Assembly: GCA_001898145.1 (NCBI GenBank)
Contig: MKSR01000046.1
Span: 186,001-250,000, forward strand
Source: Dyadobacter sp. 50-39
GTDB lineage: Bacteria; Bacteroidota; Bacteroidia; Cytophagales; Spirosomataceae
Reading direction: 5' to 3'
Length of the DNA: 64,000 bases
Part shown: positions 1-8,648 of the stretch, piece after piece
Layout of the letters: each line of letters starts with the position of its first letter
How positions within the stretch are numbered: position 1 is the stretch's first letter
Notes under the pieces: generated by a model
What the model was told of the DNA's origin: nothing
The model's input: the letters and a program-made list of their open reading frames with translations, nothing else
Database searches by the model: none
Position numbers and translations under genes: made by a program

Positions 1-971
1 GCCCCGGCGACCTGCTGTTCAGCACCGCCGAATCATTCTCCGATATGCATGGTACCGAAGTGCTGGCTGCCATTTCAGGCATTGACCGCCAGGACCAGGT
101 TCAGTATGGAATGGCTACCAATGCGAAATTCTACCTCGCCCGCACGGACTATTCCATGCGTGAATACCGTGGCGAAGAGGATAACTGGATCGCGGCGATG
201 GAGTGGATGGACAGCCTCGGTGTGCGTCTGATCAATACTTCACTGGGCTATGCCAAAGGTTTTTCCGACCCGAAAGAAAACTATCAGCCCTCGCAAATGG
301 ACGGCAAAACCAGCGCAATCAGTAAAGCGGCGCAAATTGCTTCCGATAAAAAGGGTATTATGATCATCGTTTCCGCAGGTAACGAGGGCGACGACAAAAG
401 CTGGGGTATTGTGTCGGCGCCGGCGGATGCGAAAGGCGTACTCTCTGTTGGAGCCACTAACGGCAAACTCTGGAACCGCATTGGTTACAGCAGCGTCGGG
501 CCGGAGTTTTTATCCTATGTGAAGCCTAATGTCTCGTGTTTCTCACTGTACGGCACATCGCTCTCAGCTCCGGTCATCACGGGCTTTGCCGCCTGTTTGC
601 TGCAAGCCAATCCGCAGCTTTCGAACAAGGACCTGATCTCATTGATTGAGAAATCATCGCATTTGTACCCATACGGAAACAATTTTGTGGGATACGGTGT
701 GCCCCTTGCCTCCCGTGCGCTTGCGCTTGCAAAGGCACCTTACTTGCCCAACAATTCCAAACTCGTGACTGCCAAAGGCCGTACCTGTGACGTGGAAGTG
801 ACCAGCCAGGATTCTATGGTTGCTATTTACCGCAAAAAGAACGAAAAGGACGTCATCGCGCAGCAAGTTGCGAAAGTGCAAAACGGTAAAGTATCGCTCA
901 AACGCCAGAACAATGAGAAATTCACCACGATCGACCTGCGGGATTACGTGGTGGAAGTGGAATGGAACTAA
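1..971 (+). CDS. Subtilisin-like serine protease (S8), 5' partial
   Basis: The reading frame is open from the window edge, so the N-terminus and the catalytic Asp lie upstream; 322 residues are visible. The catalytic His sits in MHGTEV (coordinate 45 onward), the oxyanion-hole Asn in SAGNEG, and the nucleophile Ser in YGTSLSAP, giving the His-Asn-Ser order of the S8 family. About 75 residues after the catalytic domain look like a small beta-rich tail. The ATG at 45 is internal to the domain and is not the start. The gene converges on the antiporter gene and its stop overlaps that gene's stop by three bases. Probably an exported protease, but the signal region cannot be seen. Confidence 0.88.
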   Translation, partial: PGDLLFSTAESFSDMHGTEVLAAISGIDRQDQVQYGMATNAKFYLARTDYSMREYRGEEDNWIAAMEWMDSLGVRLINTSLGYAKGFSDPKENYQPSQMDGKTSAISKAAQIASDKKGIMIIVSAGNEGDDKSWGIVSAPADAKGVLSVGATNGKLWNRIGYSSVGPEFLSYVKPNVSCFSLYGTSLSAPVITGFAACLLQANPQLSNKDLISLIEKSSHLYPYGNNFVGYGVPLASRALALAKAPYLPNNSKLVTAKGRTCDVEVTSQDSMVAIYRKKNEKDVIAQQVAKVQNGKVSLKRQNNEKFTTIDLRDYVVEVEWN

Positions 972-2563
972 GGTGATCTGCGCAGCCTTGCTTCTTCGAG
1001 GTCGAGTTCGTGCTCTTTCGTCCTGATGATCTCATTGGAACAAGCCCTTTCCTGACGCAGTTTTAAAATTTCGTCTCTTTTTACTTCAATGATTTCGAGC
1101 AGCATTTTCCGGTATTTGCGAACGTGGCCGACAGACTTGCTATCCTCAGAATGCAGCAGCTTGTAGTCCGCCATTTCGACGATTTTTTCGTACCGGTCTT
1201 TTAAAAGGCGGAATGGTTCGAAATCCTGGATTTCGCCTTCGTAGTTGGATTTCATGTAGTCAAGGCTTACCGTTGCCAGCCTGGAATTGATCATGGCATT
1301 CTCCTTTTCCTGATTGTCGCCATCATCCTCAATTTTCAGCCATTTGATCAGGTAGGGCAGGCTCAGGCCCTGGAACACCAGCGTAAACAGGATTACCACG
1401 AATGTAATAAACAGGAAAAGGTCACGTTGAGGAAACGCTTTTCCATTAATCAAAAGTGGTATGGCCAATGCGGATGCCAGCGACACCACGCCGCGCATCC
1501 CGCTCCACGCCACTATAAATACCGGCTGCCATCCAGGTCTTACCTCTTTTTGACGAATGGATTTGAAAAGTATGCGTGGCAGATAGGTACTTGGGAAAAC
1601 CCAGATAATGCGGATCAGGATGGTAACGATGCTGATGATGACGGCATAGCTGATCACCTCGGTCATCGTGTATTTCTGCAACCCTTTCATTACTTCGGGC
1701 AGCTGTAATCCTATCAGAATGAATACGATGCCATTGAGCAGGAAGACGACAGTTTGCCACACATAATTGGTCTGCATTCTCGATTGGTAGGTGAATAATT
1801 CATGTGCCCGAAAGCTCAGGAACAACCCGCCGCTCACGACCGCCAGTACACCCGAATAATGGAAATGCTCGGCTGTGATATACATTAAATAGGGCGAAAT
1901 AAACGTCAGCGCCGTGTCGATGCTTGGGGTGGTCGGAAAAAAGCGGTGCACAAAGTACAGCACATGCGCGATCGCAAGGCCGATCACAACACCCATGACG
2001 GCCACCATCAGGAAGTCCGCGCCCGCTTTCCAAAGTACAAAGTTGCCGGTTTCGATCGTGGCGAGTGCTACCCGGAAGACGATCAGCGATGAAGCGTCGT
2101 TTACCAGACTTTCCCCTTCGAGAATGGTAACCACGCGCTTTGGGACCTTCAATCCATGCAAAACTGATGTGGCAGCTACGGCGTCGGGAGGTGAAATAAT
2201 GCCGCCAAGCACAAAGCCCATCGCCAGCGTGAATCCCGGGATCAATGCATGGGAAATGTAGGCGACGGCGGTTGCCGTAAATACTACCAGCCCAACCGAA
2301 AGCAGACCGATAGCCCGCCTTGAGGCCCAGAAGTCTTTCCAGGAAGTATTCCAGGCCGCTTCATACAGCAACGGCGGCAGGAAGATGAGAAATACCCAGT
2401 CGGGTTCGAGCTGGAAATGAGGCATTCCGGGAACGAAGCTGATCACCAGCCCGGCGATCACCAGGAAAATAGGGTAGGAAATGCCGATCTTCTCGCTCAG
2501 CATGGTCAGCATTGACACCACGAAGAGCAGGGAGATAATCAGCAATAGGTTCTCAAGGATCAT
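968..2563 (-). CDS. Na+/H+ antiporter, CPA1 (NhaP-like) family
   Basis: A 531-residue inner-membrane monovalent cation/proton antiporter. Roughly twelve hydrophobic segments fill the first 410 residues, followed by a charged cytoplasmic tail of about 120 residues rich in Lys, Arg and Glu. Family hallmarks are visible: the ISPPDAVAATSV motif around residue 125 and EGESLVNDASSLI about 25 residues later, which carries the Asn-Asp ion-binding pair. The length fits bacterial NhaP/CPA1 proteins. It is transcribed alone, divergent from the Gfo/Idh gene across about 225 bases. The ion (Na+, K+ or Li+) cannot be told from sequence. Confidence 0.9.
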   Translation of the reverse strand: MILENLLLIISLLFVVSMLTMLSEKIGISYPIFLVIAGLVISFVPGMPHFQLEPDWVFLIFLPPLLYEAAWNTSWKDFWASRRAIGLLSVGLVVFTATAVAYISHALIPGFTLAMGFVLGGIISPPDAVAATSVLHGLKVPKRVVTILEGESLVNDASSLIVFRVALATIETGNFVLWKAGADFLMVAVMGVVIGLAIAHVLYFVHRFFPTTPSIDTALTFISPYLMYITAEHFHYSGVLAVVSGGLFLSFRAHELFTYQSRMQTNYVWQTVVFLLNGIVFILIGLQLPEVMKGLQKYTMTEVISYAVIISIVTILIRIIWVFPSTYLPRILFKSIRQKEVRPGWQPVFIVAWSGMRGVVSLASALAIPLLINGKAFPQRDLFLFITFVVILFTLVFQGLSLPYLIKWLKIEDDGDNQEKENAMINSRLATVSLDYMKSNYEGEIQDFEPFRLLKDRYEKIVEMADYKLLHSEDSKSVGHVRKYRKMLLEIIEVKRDEILKLRQERACSNEIIRTKEHELDLEEARLRRSP

Positions 2564-2658
2564 ATTCAGTATTTCGGAGTTCGAAGATATAAAACTACAT
2601 AAAATGTCATCCTAACATATCTAAACTTTTGTGTGTGGTCGAGCACGCAAATGGAAAT

Positions 2659-2688
2659 TTTGGTTTATATTAGCAGGAAATATTGTGG
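2659..2688 (+). promoter_or_regulatory. Possible weak promoter for the Gfo/Idh-TIM barrel pair
   Basis: TTTG at 2659-2662 is followed 18 bases later by TATTGTGG at 2681-2688, a poor match to the Bacteroidota -7 element TAnnTTTG. It lies about 100 bases upstream of the Gfo/Idh start. Nothing else stands out in the 225-base divergent region. Confidence 0.2.
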
Positions 2689-2789
2689 TTTTACATTAAC
2701 TTTAATGCCTTTAAGATCCTGTGTCACTGGCATTACGACCAAAGAAATCAACAAAAAACAGTCATTCCATCACCTAATCCTTAATTGCA

Positions 2790-4079
2790 ATGAGTACTTC
2801 TCGGAGAGATGTTTTGAAAATGGCGGGAGTTGCACTGGCGGGTAGCACCTTACCAACCTTCGCGATCCTGAACCCAAACCGCGCTTTTGCAGGCGTGAAC
2901 GCCGATACCCTTAAAGTAGGTTTGATCGGTTGCGGCGGCCGCGGCTCCGGTGCTGCCAACCAGGCTTTGAAAGCCGACCCGAACGTGGTATTGTGGGCAA
3001 TGGGCGACATTTTCAAAGACAAAATGGACGCATCGCTTGAAAACCTTACCAAAGTGCACGGCCCGAAAGTGAAAGTGGATGAAGGACGCAAGTTCATTGG
3101 TTTCGATGCTTTCAAAAAAGTATTGGATTCAGGGGTGGATGTTGTATTGCTCGCCACGCCTCCGCATTTCCGTCCCGAGCACCTTACTGCGGCTATCAAT
3201 GCAGGCAAGCACGTGTTCTGCGAAAAGCCCGTGGCAGTGGATGCTCCCGGCGTGCGCAAAGTACTGGATGCCGCCAAATTGGCTAAACAAAAGAATGTAT
3301 CCCTGATGTCGGGCTTCTGCTGGCGTTACCATGAGCCGAAACGTGCAAGCTTCGCGCGGATCCTCGATGGCGCGGTAGGCGACATTACGGCTATCTATAA
3401 CACTTACGACACCGGTACATTGTGGTCTTTCCCGCGCGTTTCCGGCTGGACAGATGCAGAATATGTGCTTCGTAACTGGACCTACTATACATGGCTCGCC
3501 GGTGACCACATCGTAGAGCAGGCCGTGCACAGCATCGACATGATGGCTTGGGCAATGGGCGGCAAACTGCCGGTTTCGGCGGTAGGCACAGGAGGCCGTC
3601 AGGTGCGTACCGATTCACTGTTCGGTAACATCTTCGACCACTTCTCGGTTGTTTACGATTACGACAATGGCGTGAAAGGTTTCCACCACTCCCGTCAGCA
3701 GGCCAACTGCGAAAACAGCTACCTTGTACAAACATTAGGTACCAAAGGGTCCGCAATGGTGAACTGTGCACGCAACGTACACGAAATCACCGGAGCCAAC
3801 CCGTGGAAATACGACGGCCCGCAGAACGATATGTACCAGACAGAGCACAACGAACTGTTTGCGTCTATCCGTAGCGGTAAGCTGATCAACGACGGCGAGT
3901 TCATGGCACACAGCACATTGACTGCCATCATGGGTAGAATGGCTTCCTATACCGGTAAGCGTGTTACCTGGAACGAGGCATTGAACTCAACTGAGAAGCT
4001 GGGCCCTGATACTTACAGCTTTGATATGAAACCACCGGTTGTTGAGGTGGCTAAACCAGGTATCACTGCATTCTCCTGA
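2790..4079 (+). CDS. Tat-exported Gfo/Idh/MocA family oxidoreductase
   Basis: A 429-residue NAD(P)-dependent sugar or inositol dehydrogenase-like protein. Residues 1-35 form a twin-arginine signal (STSRRDVLKMAG, then a hydrophobic stretch ending at AFAG). The Rossmann fold follows with VGLIGCGGRGSG; the family's Lys-Pro motif is seen in CEKPVAVD, and the C-terminal alpha/beta domain carries the substrate pocket. Tat export suggests that it folds with its cofactor before reaching the periplasm. Six bases separate it from the next gene, a Tat-exported TIM-barrel protein, so the two probably form an operon acting on the same sugar. The substrate is unknown. Confidence 0.9.
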   Translation: MSTSRRDVLKMAGVALAGSTLPTFAILNPNRAFAGVNADTLKVGLIGCGGRGSGAANQALKADPNVVLWAMGDIFKDKMDASLENLTKVHGPKVKVDEGRKFIGFDAFKKVLDSGVDVVLLATPPHFRPEHLTAAINAGKHVFCEKPVAVDAPGVRKVLDAAKLAKQKNVSLMSGFCWRYHEPKRASFARILDGAVGDITAIYNTYDTGTLWSFPRVSGWTDAEYVLRNWTYYTWLAGDHIVEQAVHSIDMMAWAMGGKLPVSAVGTGGRQVRTDSLFGNIFDHFSVVYDYDNGVKGFHHSRQQANCENSYLVQTLGTKGSAMVNCARNVHEITGANPWKYDGPQNDMYQTEHNELFASIRSGKLINDGEFMAHSTLTAIMGRMASYTGKRVTWNEALNSTEKLGPDTYSFDMKPPVVEVAKPGITAFS

Positions 4080-4085
4080 TACCCT

Positions 4086-5000
4086 ATGCAAAGAAGAGAT
4101 TTCTTAAAAAACACCGCCATGGCAGCATCTGCCGTGGCGGTGGGCTCTTCGGTGCTGACAAGCGCCGAAGCAGGACCTGCTATGCCGGCGGCCGCGCGCC
4201 CGATGGTGAAGAAAAGCCTTAAATGGGGTATGGTGAAAGAGGATTTGTCGATCATGGACAAATTCAAATTGCTGAAAGACCTCGGCTACGACGGCGTAGA
4301 ATTGGATTCGCCCGATAAGCTGGATATGAAGGAAGTACTGGCTGCGCGGGACAAGACAGGCCTCGAACTGCCGGGAACCGTCAACTCCATGCACTGGAAG
4401 CTCCCATTGTCCGACCCGGATCCCAAAAAGCGCGAAGAATGCGTGAAATCCATTGAAAAGGCATTGTACGATACCAAGCAATACGGCGGAACTACCGTAC
4501 TCGTGGTGCCGGGCGTCGTGAATGCCAATGTTACCTATGCGGAAGCGTATGAGCGCTCGCAGGCGGAAATTCGTAAGTTGCTGCCGGTTTGTGAAAAAAC
4601 AGGTGTCAAAATCGCGTTCGAGAACGTCTGGAACCAGTTTTTGCTCAGCCCGCTGGAAGCAGCCCGGTATGTCGACGAATTCAAGCATCCGATGGTAGGC
4701 TGGTATTTCGACGTGGGCAATGTGCTGCGTTACAGCTGGCCGGTTTCCTGGATCGAAGCATTGAACAAACGCATTCTGAAACTTGATTTGAAGGAATTCA
4801 GCTTTAAAAAACAGAATGACCTGGGCCTGTGGAAAGGCTTCGACGTGGAGTTTATGGAAGGCGATTGCAACTGGGCGGAAGTGAACAAGGCATTGCAAAA
4901 GATCGGCTATTCCGGCTGGGCTTCGGCGGAAGTTTCCGGCGGCGACCGCAAACGTTTATTGACTATCCGTGAGAAGATGGATCTCGTTTTCAATGCGTAA
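4086..5000 (+). CDS. Tat-exported sugar phosphate isomerase/epimerase-like TIM barrel
   Basis: A 304-residue xylose-isomerase-like (AP endonuclease 2 superfamily) TIM barrel. The N-terminus has a short Tat signal (MQRRDFLKNTAMAAS, Ala-rich to about residue 30). Candidate metal ligands at strand ends include the Glu in AFENVWNQF, the Asp in WYFDVGNV, and acidic residues near the C-terminus (SAEVSGGD). Proteins of this type in Bacteroidota often sit beside Gfo/Idh oxidoreductases, as here, and isomerise or epimerise keto-sugars. A strong terminator hairpin follows the stop codon, closing a two-gene unit. The substrate cannot be assigned. Confidence 0.86.
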   Translation: MQRRDFLKNTAMAASAVAVGSSVLTSAEAGPAMPAAARPMVKKSLKWGMVKEDLSIMDKFKLLKDLGYDGVELDSPDKLDMKEVLAARDKTGLELPGTVNSMHWKLPLSDPDPKKREECVKSIEKALYDTKQYGGTTVLVVPGVVNANVTYAEAYERSQAEIRKLLPVCEKTGVKIAFENVWNQFLLSPLEAARYVDEFKHPMVGWYFDVGNVLRYSWPVSWIEALNKRILKLDLKEFSFKKQNDLGLWKGFDVEFMEGDCNWAEVNKALQKIGYSGWASAEVSGGDRKRLLTIREKMDLVFNA

Positions 5001-5025
5001 TTACGCTTCTTACAAATCAGCATAC

Positions 5026-5048
5026 AGCCCGGTTATCCGGGCTTTTTT
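5026..5048 (+). terminator. Rho-independent terminator after the TIM-barrel gene
   Basis: AGCCCGG, a four-base loop and CCGGGCT form a perfect 7-bp GC-rich stem followed by a run of seven T. Confidence 0.85.
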
Positions 5049-5076
5049 TGTGCCCTGTTTGTAGTATAGAAATGCC

Positions 5077-5092
5077 GTTGAAAATTTTCAAC
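5077..5092. promoter_or_regulatory. Perfect 16-bp palindrome upstream of the Crp-like gene
   Basis: GTTGAAAATTTTCAAC is fully self-complementary and ends 28 bases before the start of the Crp/Fnr-family gene. Homodimeric regulators of this fold often bind their own promoter, so autoregulation is a reasonable guess. The palindrome does not match the Escherichia coli CRP consensus. Confidence 0.35.
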
Positions 5093-5120
5093 TTGCGGTT
5101 GTATCAACACACTATATAAC

Positions 5121-5702
5121 ATGCATTGCGAATTCATATCCTCCCTGAGTGAAATCCTGCCGGTCGACGACCAAACCAGGGTCTTATTTCAGCAAAAACT
5201 CAAAGTTGTAAAAATCCCGAAAGGCAAGATACTGCTCTCGGAAGGTGAGATTTGCGACAAACTCTGGTTCCTGCAATCGGGGCTGGTGCGCGGCTACCAT
5301 TTCGCGCCTGACGGTCAGGGTAATCTCCGCGACGTTACCGACTGGTTTGCCCGCGAAGCAGAATTTTTCCACGCCGCAGATAGCTTTCTAAAACAGGTTC
5401 CTTCCCGTGAATGCATTGAAACGCTGGAACCCGGTGTGCTCATTTACATTACAAGAACAGACCTCTATCAGCTTTACTCCAATCATCCCGAGGCCTGCTG
5501 CATTGGCCGCATTATCGCCGAAAAACTCTTGCTGACGCATCAGGACCTGCTCCGCGACATGCGTACACTTTCCGCACCTGAGAAGCTGGAATCATTCCGT
5601 ACGCGCTCCCGCGAGCTCTTCAATCGAGTACCTCAGAAGTACATCGCTTCCTATTTGGGCATATCCGAAAACTACGTCAGCAAACTCAAAGCCAGGCGCT
5701 GA
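5121..5702 (+). CDS. Crp/Fnr-family transcriptional regulator
   Basis: A 193-residue protein with an N-terminal cyclic-nucleotide-binding beta-roll (residues about 20-115, with KGKILLSEGEICDKLWFLQSG typical of the fold, shown here as two joined strands) and a short C-terminal region ending in an HTH-like segment, YIASYLGISENYVSKLKAR. This is the usual size and layout of Bacteroidota Crp-like proteins with a minimal DNA-binding helix pair. No cysteine cluster for an Fe-S centre is seen, and the ligand is unknown. It is a single gene after a terminator, with a perfect palindrome upstream. The window gives no direct clue to its regulon. Confidence 0.85.
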   Translation: MHCEFISSLSEILPVDDQTRVLFQQKLKVVKIPKGKILLSEGEICDKLWFLQSGLVRGYHFAPDGQGNLRDVTDWFAREAEFFHAADSFLKQVPSRECIETLEPGVLIYITRTDLYQLYSNHPEACCIGRIIAEKLLLTHQDLLRDMRTLSAPEKLESFRTRSRELFNRVPQKYIASYLGISENYVSKLKARR

Positions 5703-5817
5703 ATTTCCTTCCTTTTTACAGGTCTGATGCTTCCTTTTCCCAGAATGGGTGTGGCAGGTTCTCATTTTATTTGTACAAAAAAGTATAAATAAACTTCTAA
5801 CCGTAGACCACACTATC

Positions 5818-7158
5818 ATGAGCATGAGTTTTAAAGAATTAGCATTGATTCTTACGTTGCTTCCGGCATTTCTGGCTTGCGAAAAAGAAAAGAACTTGAA
5901 TGTGGCAAACCAGTCGTCTAGTTTCCTGCAAAAGAAATTCTTTGTTAGTAAAGAGCAAGCAATGGCATTGGTTGAAACTTTGCAGCGAAACAAGCGAACA
6001 ACTGAGACGAACGGCAAAGAAATAGGTGACATTGCAACATTCACGGATCGTGCGGGAATAGCAATTTTCTACGTCATCAATTTCAAAGACAATAAAGGGC
6101 ATCTGCTCCTTTCCGCCGACAAGCGAATGAAACCAGTACTGGCATTCTCGGACTCCGGAATCTTTGATTTGGAAACAGACAATCCGGGAATCCAGTTGTG
6201 GAAGAATTTTATCGCCGAGCATGCCGTGGGCATTAGGGGGAAAACGGAGGCTAGTATCGATATAGTCAACGAATGGAGACAGTTTGAGATTGGCCAGGGA
6301 GCGGGCTTCAAAACTACGGATCAGCCGGTCTGGACGCCCGAAGCCAGTTGTGAGTATTTTGCAACACATCCGATTCCGCCTAACGTAACCATTCAGCATT
6401 TGACTTACAACGTTGCACATTGGCTGCAAGGAAAGGGTTACAATGCCCATTGTCCGAACGGAATAGTTGTTCCGAATTGCACGAAATCCGGCATTTTTCC
6501 TTGTGGTAAAGCACTTGTTGGATGCGGACCATTGGCAATAGGGCAAGTACTAAAATTCCACCATAAATCGGTGACGGTCGAGGGAACCAACTATACAGAG
6601 GCAATGCTTAATGGAATGCCTATGACCCATTCGGGTGACTGTCCACCTCCGGATAACACAGGTAATGGAAATCTCTCGCATTTGCTGCGCGACATAGGCA
6701 AAGCAACAGGTGCAACGTACAACACTGTGGTGCCGGCGTTGGGAGTACCTATGTCAGGTTCGGGGTGCCAAACGTGGATGGAGCCCGGCAAGACGGATGA
6801 TTTCTTCGTAGCACGCGGTTTTACGTCCTACGACCTCGATTTTTTCAATTCGGCGAATCAGACGGCGATTAAAAACCAGTTATTGGCGCAGCGGCCCGTC
6901 ATTGTATATGGATCCAATTGTAGTGCCTGTTTGTCAAACATGCATATGTGGGTTATTGACGGCATTCAGGATTTACATGCCATTTATCAGGATCAAAACG
7001 GGTATTGCTACGAGTACACCACTTACTATTACCAAATGAACTGGGGATGGGCGAATAGCGTACAAAATGACACCTGGTTTGCCTATGACAATATTGTGGG
7101 AGACGGTATTTTGTATAACAGCGCGAATATGAAGGCCTACATTATCATACCAAATTGA
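5818..7158 (+). CDS. Peptidase C10 (streptopain-like) family lipoprotein
   Basis: A 446-residue cysteine protease related to streptopain/SpeB. The ATG at 5818 is preferred over an upstream in-frame ATG at 5749 because it gives a clean lipoprotein signal (hydrophobic stretch ending LPAFLAC). A propeptide-like region follows (FVSKEQAMALVETLQ, residues about 45-170). The catalytic domain has a candidate nucleophile Cys in LVGCGPLAIGQVLKFH, a His in MHMWVIDGIQD, and the family's MNWGW motif near the end. The canonical Gly before the His is replaced by Met. The gene appears AT-richer than its neighbours and lies beside an insertion element, so horizontal acquisition is possible. Confidence 0.82.
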   Translation: MSMSFKELALILTLLPAFLACEKEKNLNVANQSSSFLQKKFFVSKEQAMALVETLQRNKRTTETNGKEIGDIATFTDRAGIAIFYVINFKDNKGHLLLSADKRMKPVLAFSDSGIFDLETDNPGIQLWKNFIAEHAVGIRGKTEASIDIVNEWRQFEIGQGAGFKTTDQPVWTPEASCEYFATHPIPPNVTIQHLTYNVAHWLQGKGYNAHCPNGIVVPNCTKSGIFPCGKALVGCGPLAIGQVLKFHHKSVTVEGTNYTEAMLNGMPMTHSGDCPPPDNTGNGNLSHLLRDIGKATGATYNTVVPALGVPMSGSGCQTWMEPGKTDDFFVARGFTSYDLDFFNSANQTAIKNQLLAQRPVIVYGSNCSACLSNMHMWVIDGIQDLHAIYQDQNGYCYEYTTYYYQMNWGWANSVQNDTWFAYDNIVGDGILYNSANMKAYIIIPN

Positions 7159-7308
7159 CAATAAGATACTTTAAATGGTTTATTCTACCCTGCTATTCTT
7201 CCAAGGCTGTGAAGCGCCGCTCGGAAGAGGAGGTAGCGGTAGCAATTTTCAATTGAATAATGCGGATGAACTCTTTACAACAGATACAAAAAAGGTAGAG
7301 CGGTGGCG

Positions 7309-7316
7309 GTGGATCA
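7309..7316. repeat. Target site duplication, left copy
   Basis: GTGGATCA immediately precedes the left inverted repeat and recurs at 8641-8648 after the right one. Eight bases is a usual duplication length for IS256-family elements. Confidence 0.9.
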
Positions 7317-7340
7317 GGGACTATCGCATTAACTGTGTAA
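7317..7340 (+). repeat. Left terminal inverted repeat of the IS256-family element
   Basis: Shares ACTATC, CA and a perfect nine-base inner block AACTGTGTAA-type core with the reverse complement of 8617-8640; 19 of 24 positions match. Confidence 0.9.
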
Positions 7341-7365
7341 ACTTCCAATCGAGGCTGGGCAGAGC

Positions 7366-8562
7366 TTACAGCCTAACCCTATCTTCAAAAATAGTTAAAA
7401 ACTGATTTAGGATCATGCCCCAATTTCGGATAGGCATGGTCCACTTTTTAGAAGCCTCTCTGAGGGCCAGATAAACAGATTTCAATACCGCATCGTCATT
7501 GGGAAAAGAGAGTTTGTTCTTAGTATACTTTCTGATTTTCCCATTCAGGTTTTCAATTAAATTAGTCGTGTAAATGATTTGACGGATCTCTGATGGAAAA
7601 TCGAAAAATACGGTCAGCTCATCCCAATTCTGTCGCCAGCTTTTGATGGCGTAGGAGTATTTACTATTCCATTTCGATTCAAGACTTTCCAAGGCTGCTA
7701 AGGCGGCCTGCCTGGTGGGAGCAGCATAAATGTCCTTCATGTCGCGGCTGAACTCTTTCTTGTCTTTCCAGACCACATACCGGCAGCTGTTTCGGATTTG
7801 ATGTACTACACATATCTGGGTCGCTGATTCGGGGAACACCGAGCGGATCGTTTGGGTAAAGCCGTTGAGATTGTCGGTGGCCGTGATTAGAATGTCTTGC
7901 AGGCCGCGGGCTTTCATGTCAGTGAGGACACTCATCCAGTAGGCGGCAGATTCATTTTTGCCCAGCCACATGCCCAGAACTTCCTTATAGCCATCCCGTT
8001 TAAGTCCGACGGCGATGTATATCGTCTTGTTGACGACTTTGCTGTTTTCACGTACTTTGAAGACAATACCATCCATCCAAACAATAAGATAGACTGGCTC
8101 CAAAGGCCGGTTTTGCCAGCTAACAATGTCTTCCGCTATCCTGGAAGTAATACGGCTGATCGTGGAGGCAGATACATCAAAATTATAAACATCCTTAATC
8201 TGCTCTTCGATATCAGAAACGCTCATTCCTTTGGCGTACAGCGAGACGATCACTTCCTCGATACCATCGACCATATTCTCCCGCTTGGGGACGATCATTG
8301 GATTGAAGCTTGCATCCCGGTCTCGCGGCACACTAATCTCGGATTCGCCATAGCTGGTCCTGATCTTCTTCTTGCCGTAGCCGTTACGCGAATTGCTATT
8401 GGCCGATTGTTCGTGCTTGTCGTAGCCTAAATGCCCGTCCAACTCGCCTTCGAGCATCTTCTCGATACCCCGCTTCTGCAACTGGCCCAGGAAATCATTG
8501 AGCGCGTCGCGGCTCTTGAACTGCTTTAAAAAATCATCAGTTAAAAAATCATCAGGTCTCAT
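7366..8562 (-). CDS. IS256-family (Mutator-like) transposase
   Basis: A 398-residue DDE transposase. The N-terminus has the family's [20 protein letters not shown] region, then an HTH-like segment ([15 protein letters not shown]). The catalytic core follows: the first Asp in [16 protein letters not shown], the second in [11 protein letters not shown], and a candidate Glu in [15 protein letters not shown], near the C-terminus. Length and order match IS256 transposases. It fills almost the whole element and appears uninterrupted. It is unrelated in function to its neighbours. Confidence 0.96.
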   Translation of the reverse strand: MRPDDFLTDDFLKQFKSRDALNDFLGQLQKRGIEKMLEGELDGHLGYDKHEQSANSNSRNGYGKKKIRTSYGESEISVPRDRDASFNPMIVPKRENMVDGIEEVIVSLYAKGMSVSDIEEQIKDVYNFDVSASTISRITSRIAEDIVSWQNRPLEPVYLIVWMDGIVFKVRENSKVVNKTIYIAVGLKRDGYKEVLGMWLGKNESAAYWMSVLTDMKARGLQDILITATDNLNGFTQTIRSVFPESATQICVVHQIRNSCRYVVWKDKKEFSRDMKDIYAAPTRQAALAALESLESKWNSKYSYAIKSWRQNWDELTVFFDFPSEIRQIIYTTNLIENLNGKIRKYTKNKLSFPNDDAVLKSVYLALREASKKWTMPIRNWGMILNQFLTIFEDRVRL

Positions 8563-8583
8563 AAGCTGTGTTTTGTTAAAAAT

Positions 8584-8614
8584 AAAAAATCGGGATCATT
8601 AACCCCGATTTTTC
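8584..8614 (-). terminator. Terminator-like hairpin inside the right end of the element
   Basis: AAAAATCGGG at 8585-8594 pairs with CCCGATTTTT at 8604-8613. Read on the minus strand, the stem is followed by a T-rich tract. It lies between the element's right edge and the transposase start, so it can stop transcripts entering from the lipoprotein gene. Confidence 0.6.
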
Positions 8615-8616
8615 AC

Positions 8617-8640
8617 TTACACAGTTTTTGAGATAGTGTC
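8617..8640 (-). repeat. Right terminal inverted repeat of the IS256-family element
   Basis: The reverse complement matches the left repeat at 19 of 24 positions; the inner ten bases are identical. Confidence 0.9.
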
Positions 8641-8648
8641 GTGGATCA
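8641..8648. repeat. Target site duplication, right copy
   Basis: GTGGATCA, identical to 7309-7316. Its last three bases are the reverse complement of TGA, the stop codon of the adjacent lipoprotein gene. Confidence 0.9.

Larger units (their letters stand above)
7317..8640. mobile_element. Complete IS256-family insertion sequence (1324 bp)
   Basis: Bounded by imperfect 24-bp inverted repeats (7317-7340 and 8617-8640, 19 of 24 matching) and flanked by a perfect 8-bp duplication GTGGATCA. It holds one intact transposase gene on the minus strand and a terminator-like hairpin just inside the right end. Intact ends, an intact gene and identical duplications suggest a fairly recent, potentially active insertion. 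The right duplication contains the stop codon of the neighbouring lipoprotein gene. Confidence 0.93.

Noticed and set aside
7175..7405. Small lipoprotein-like gene (76 codons) after the C10 protease
   Set aside because: It runs across the left end of the insertion element, so its C-terminus is element DNA. In the reconstructed empty site it would run antisense to the lipoprotein gene. No start signal is seen.
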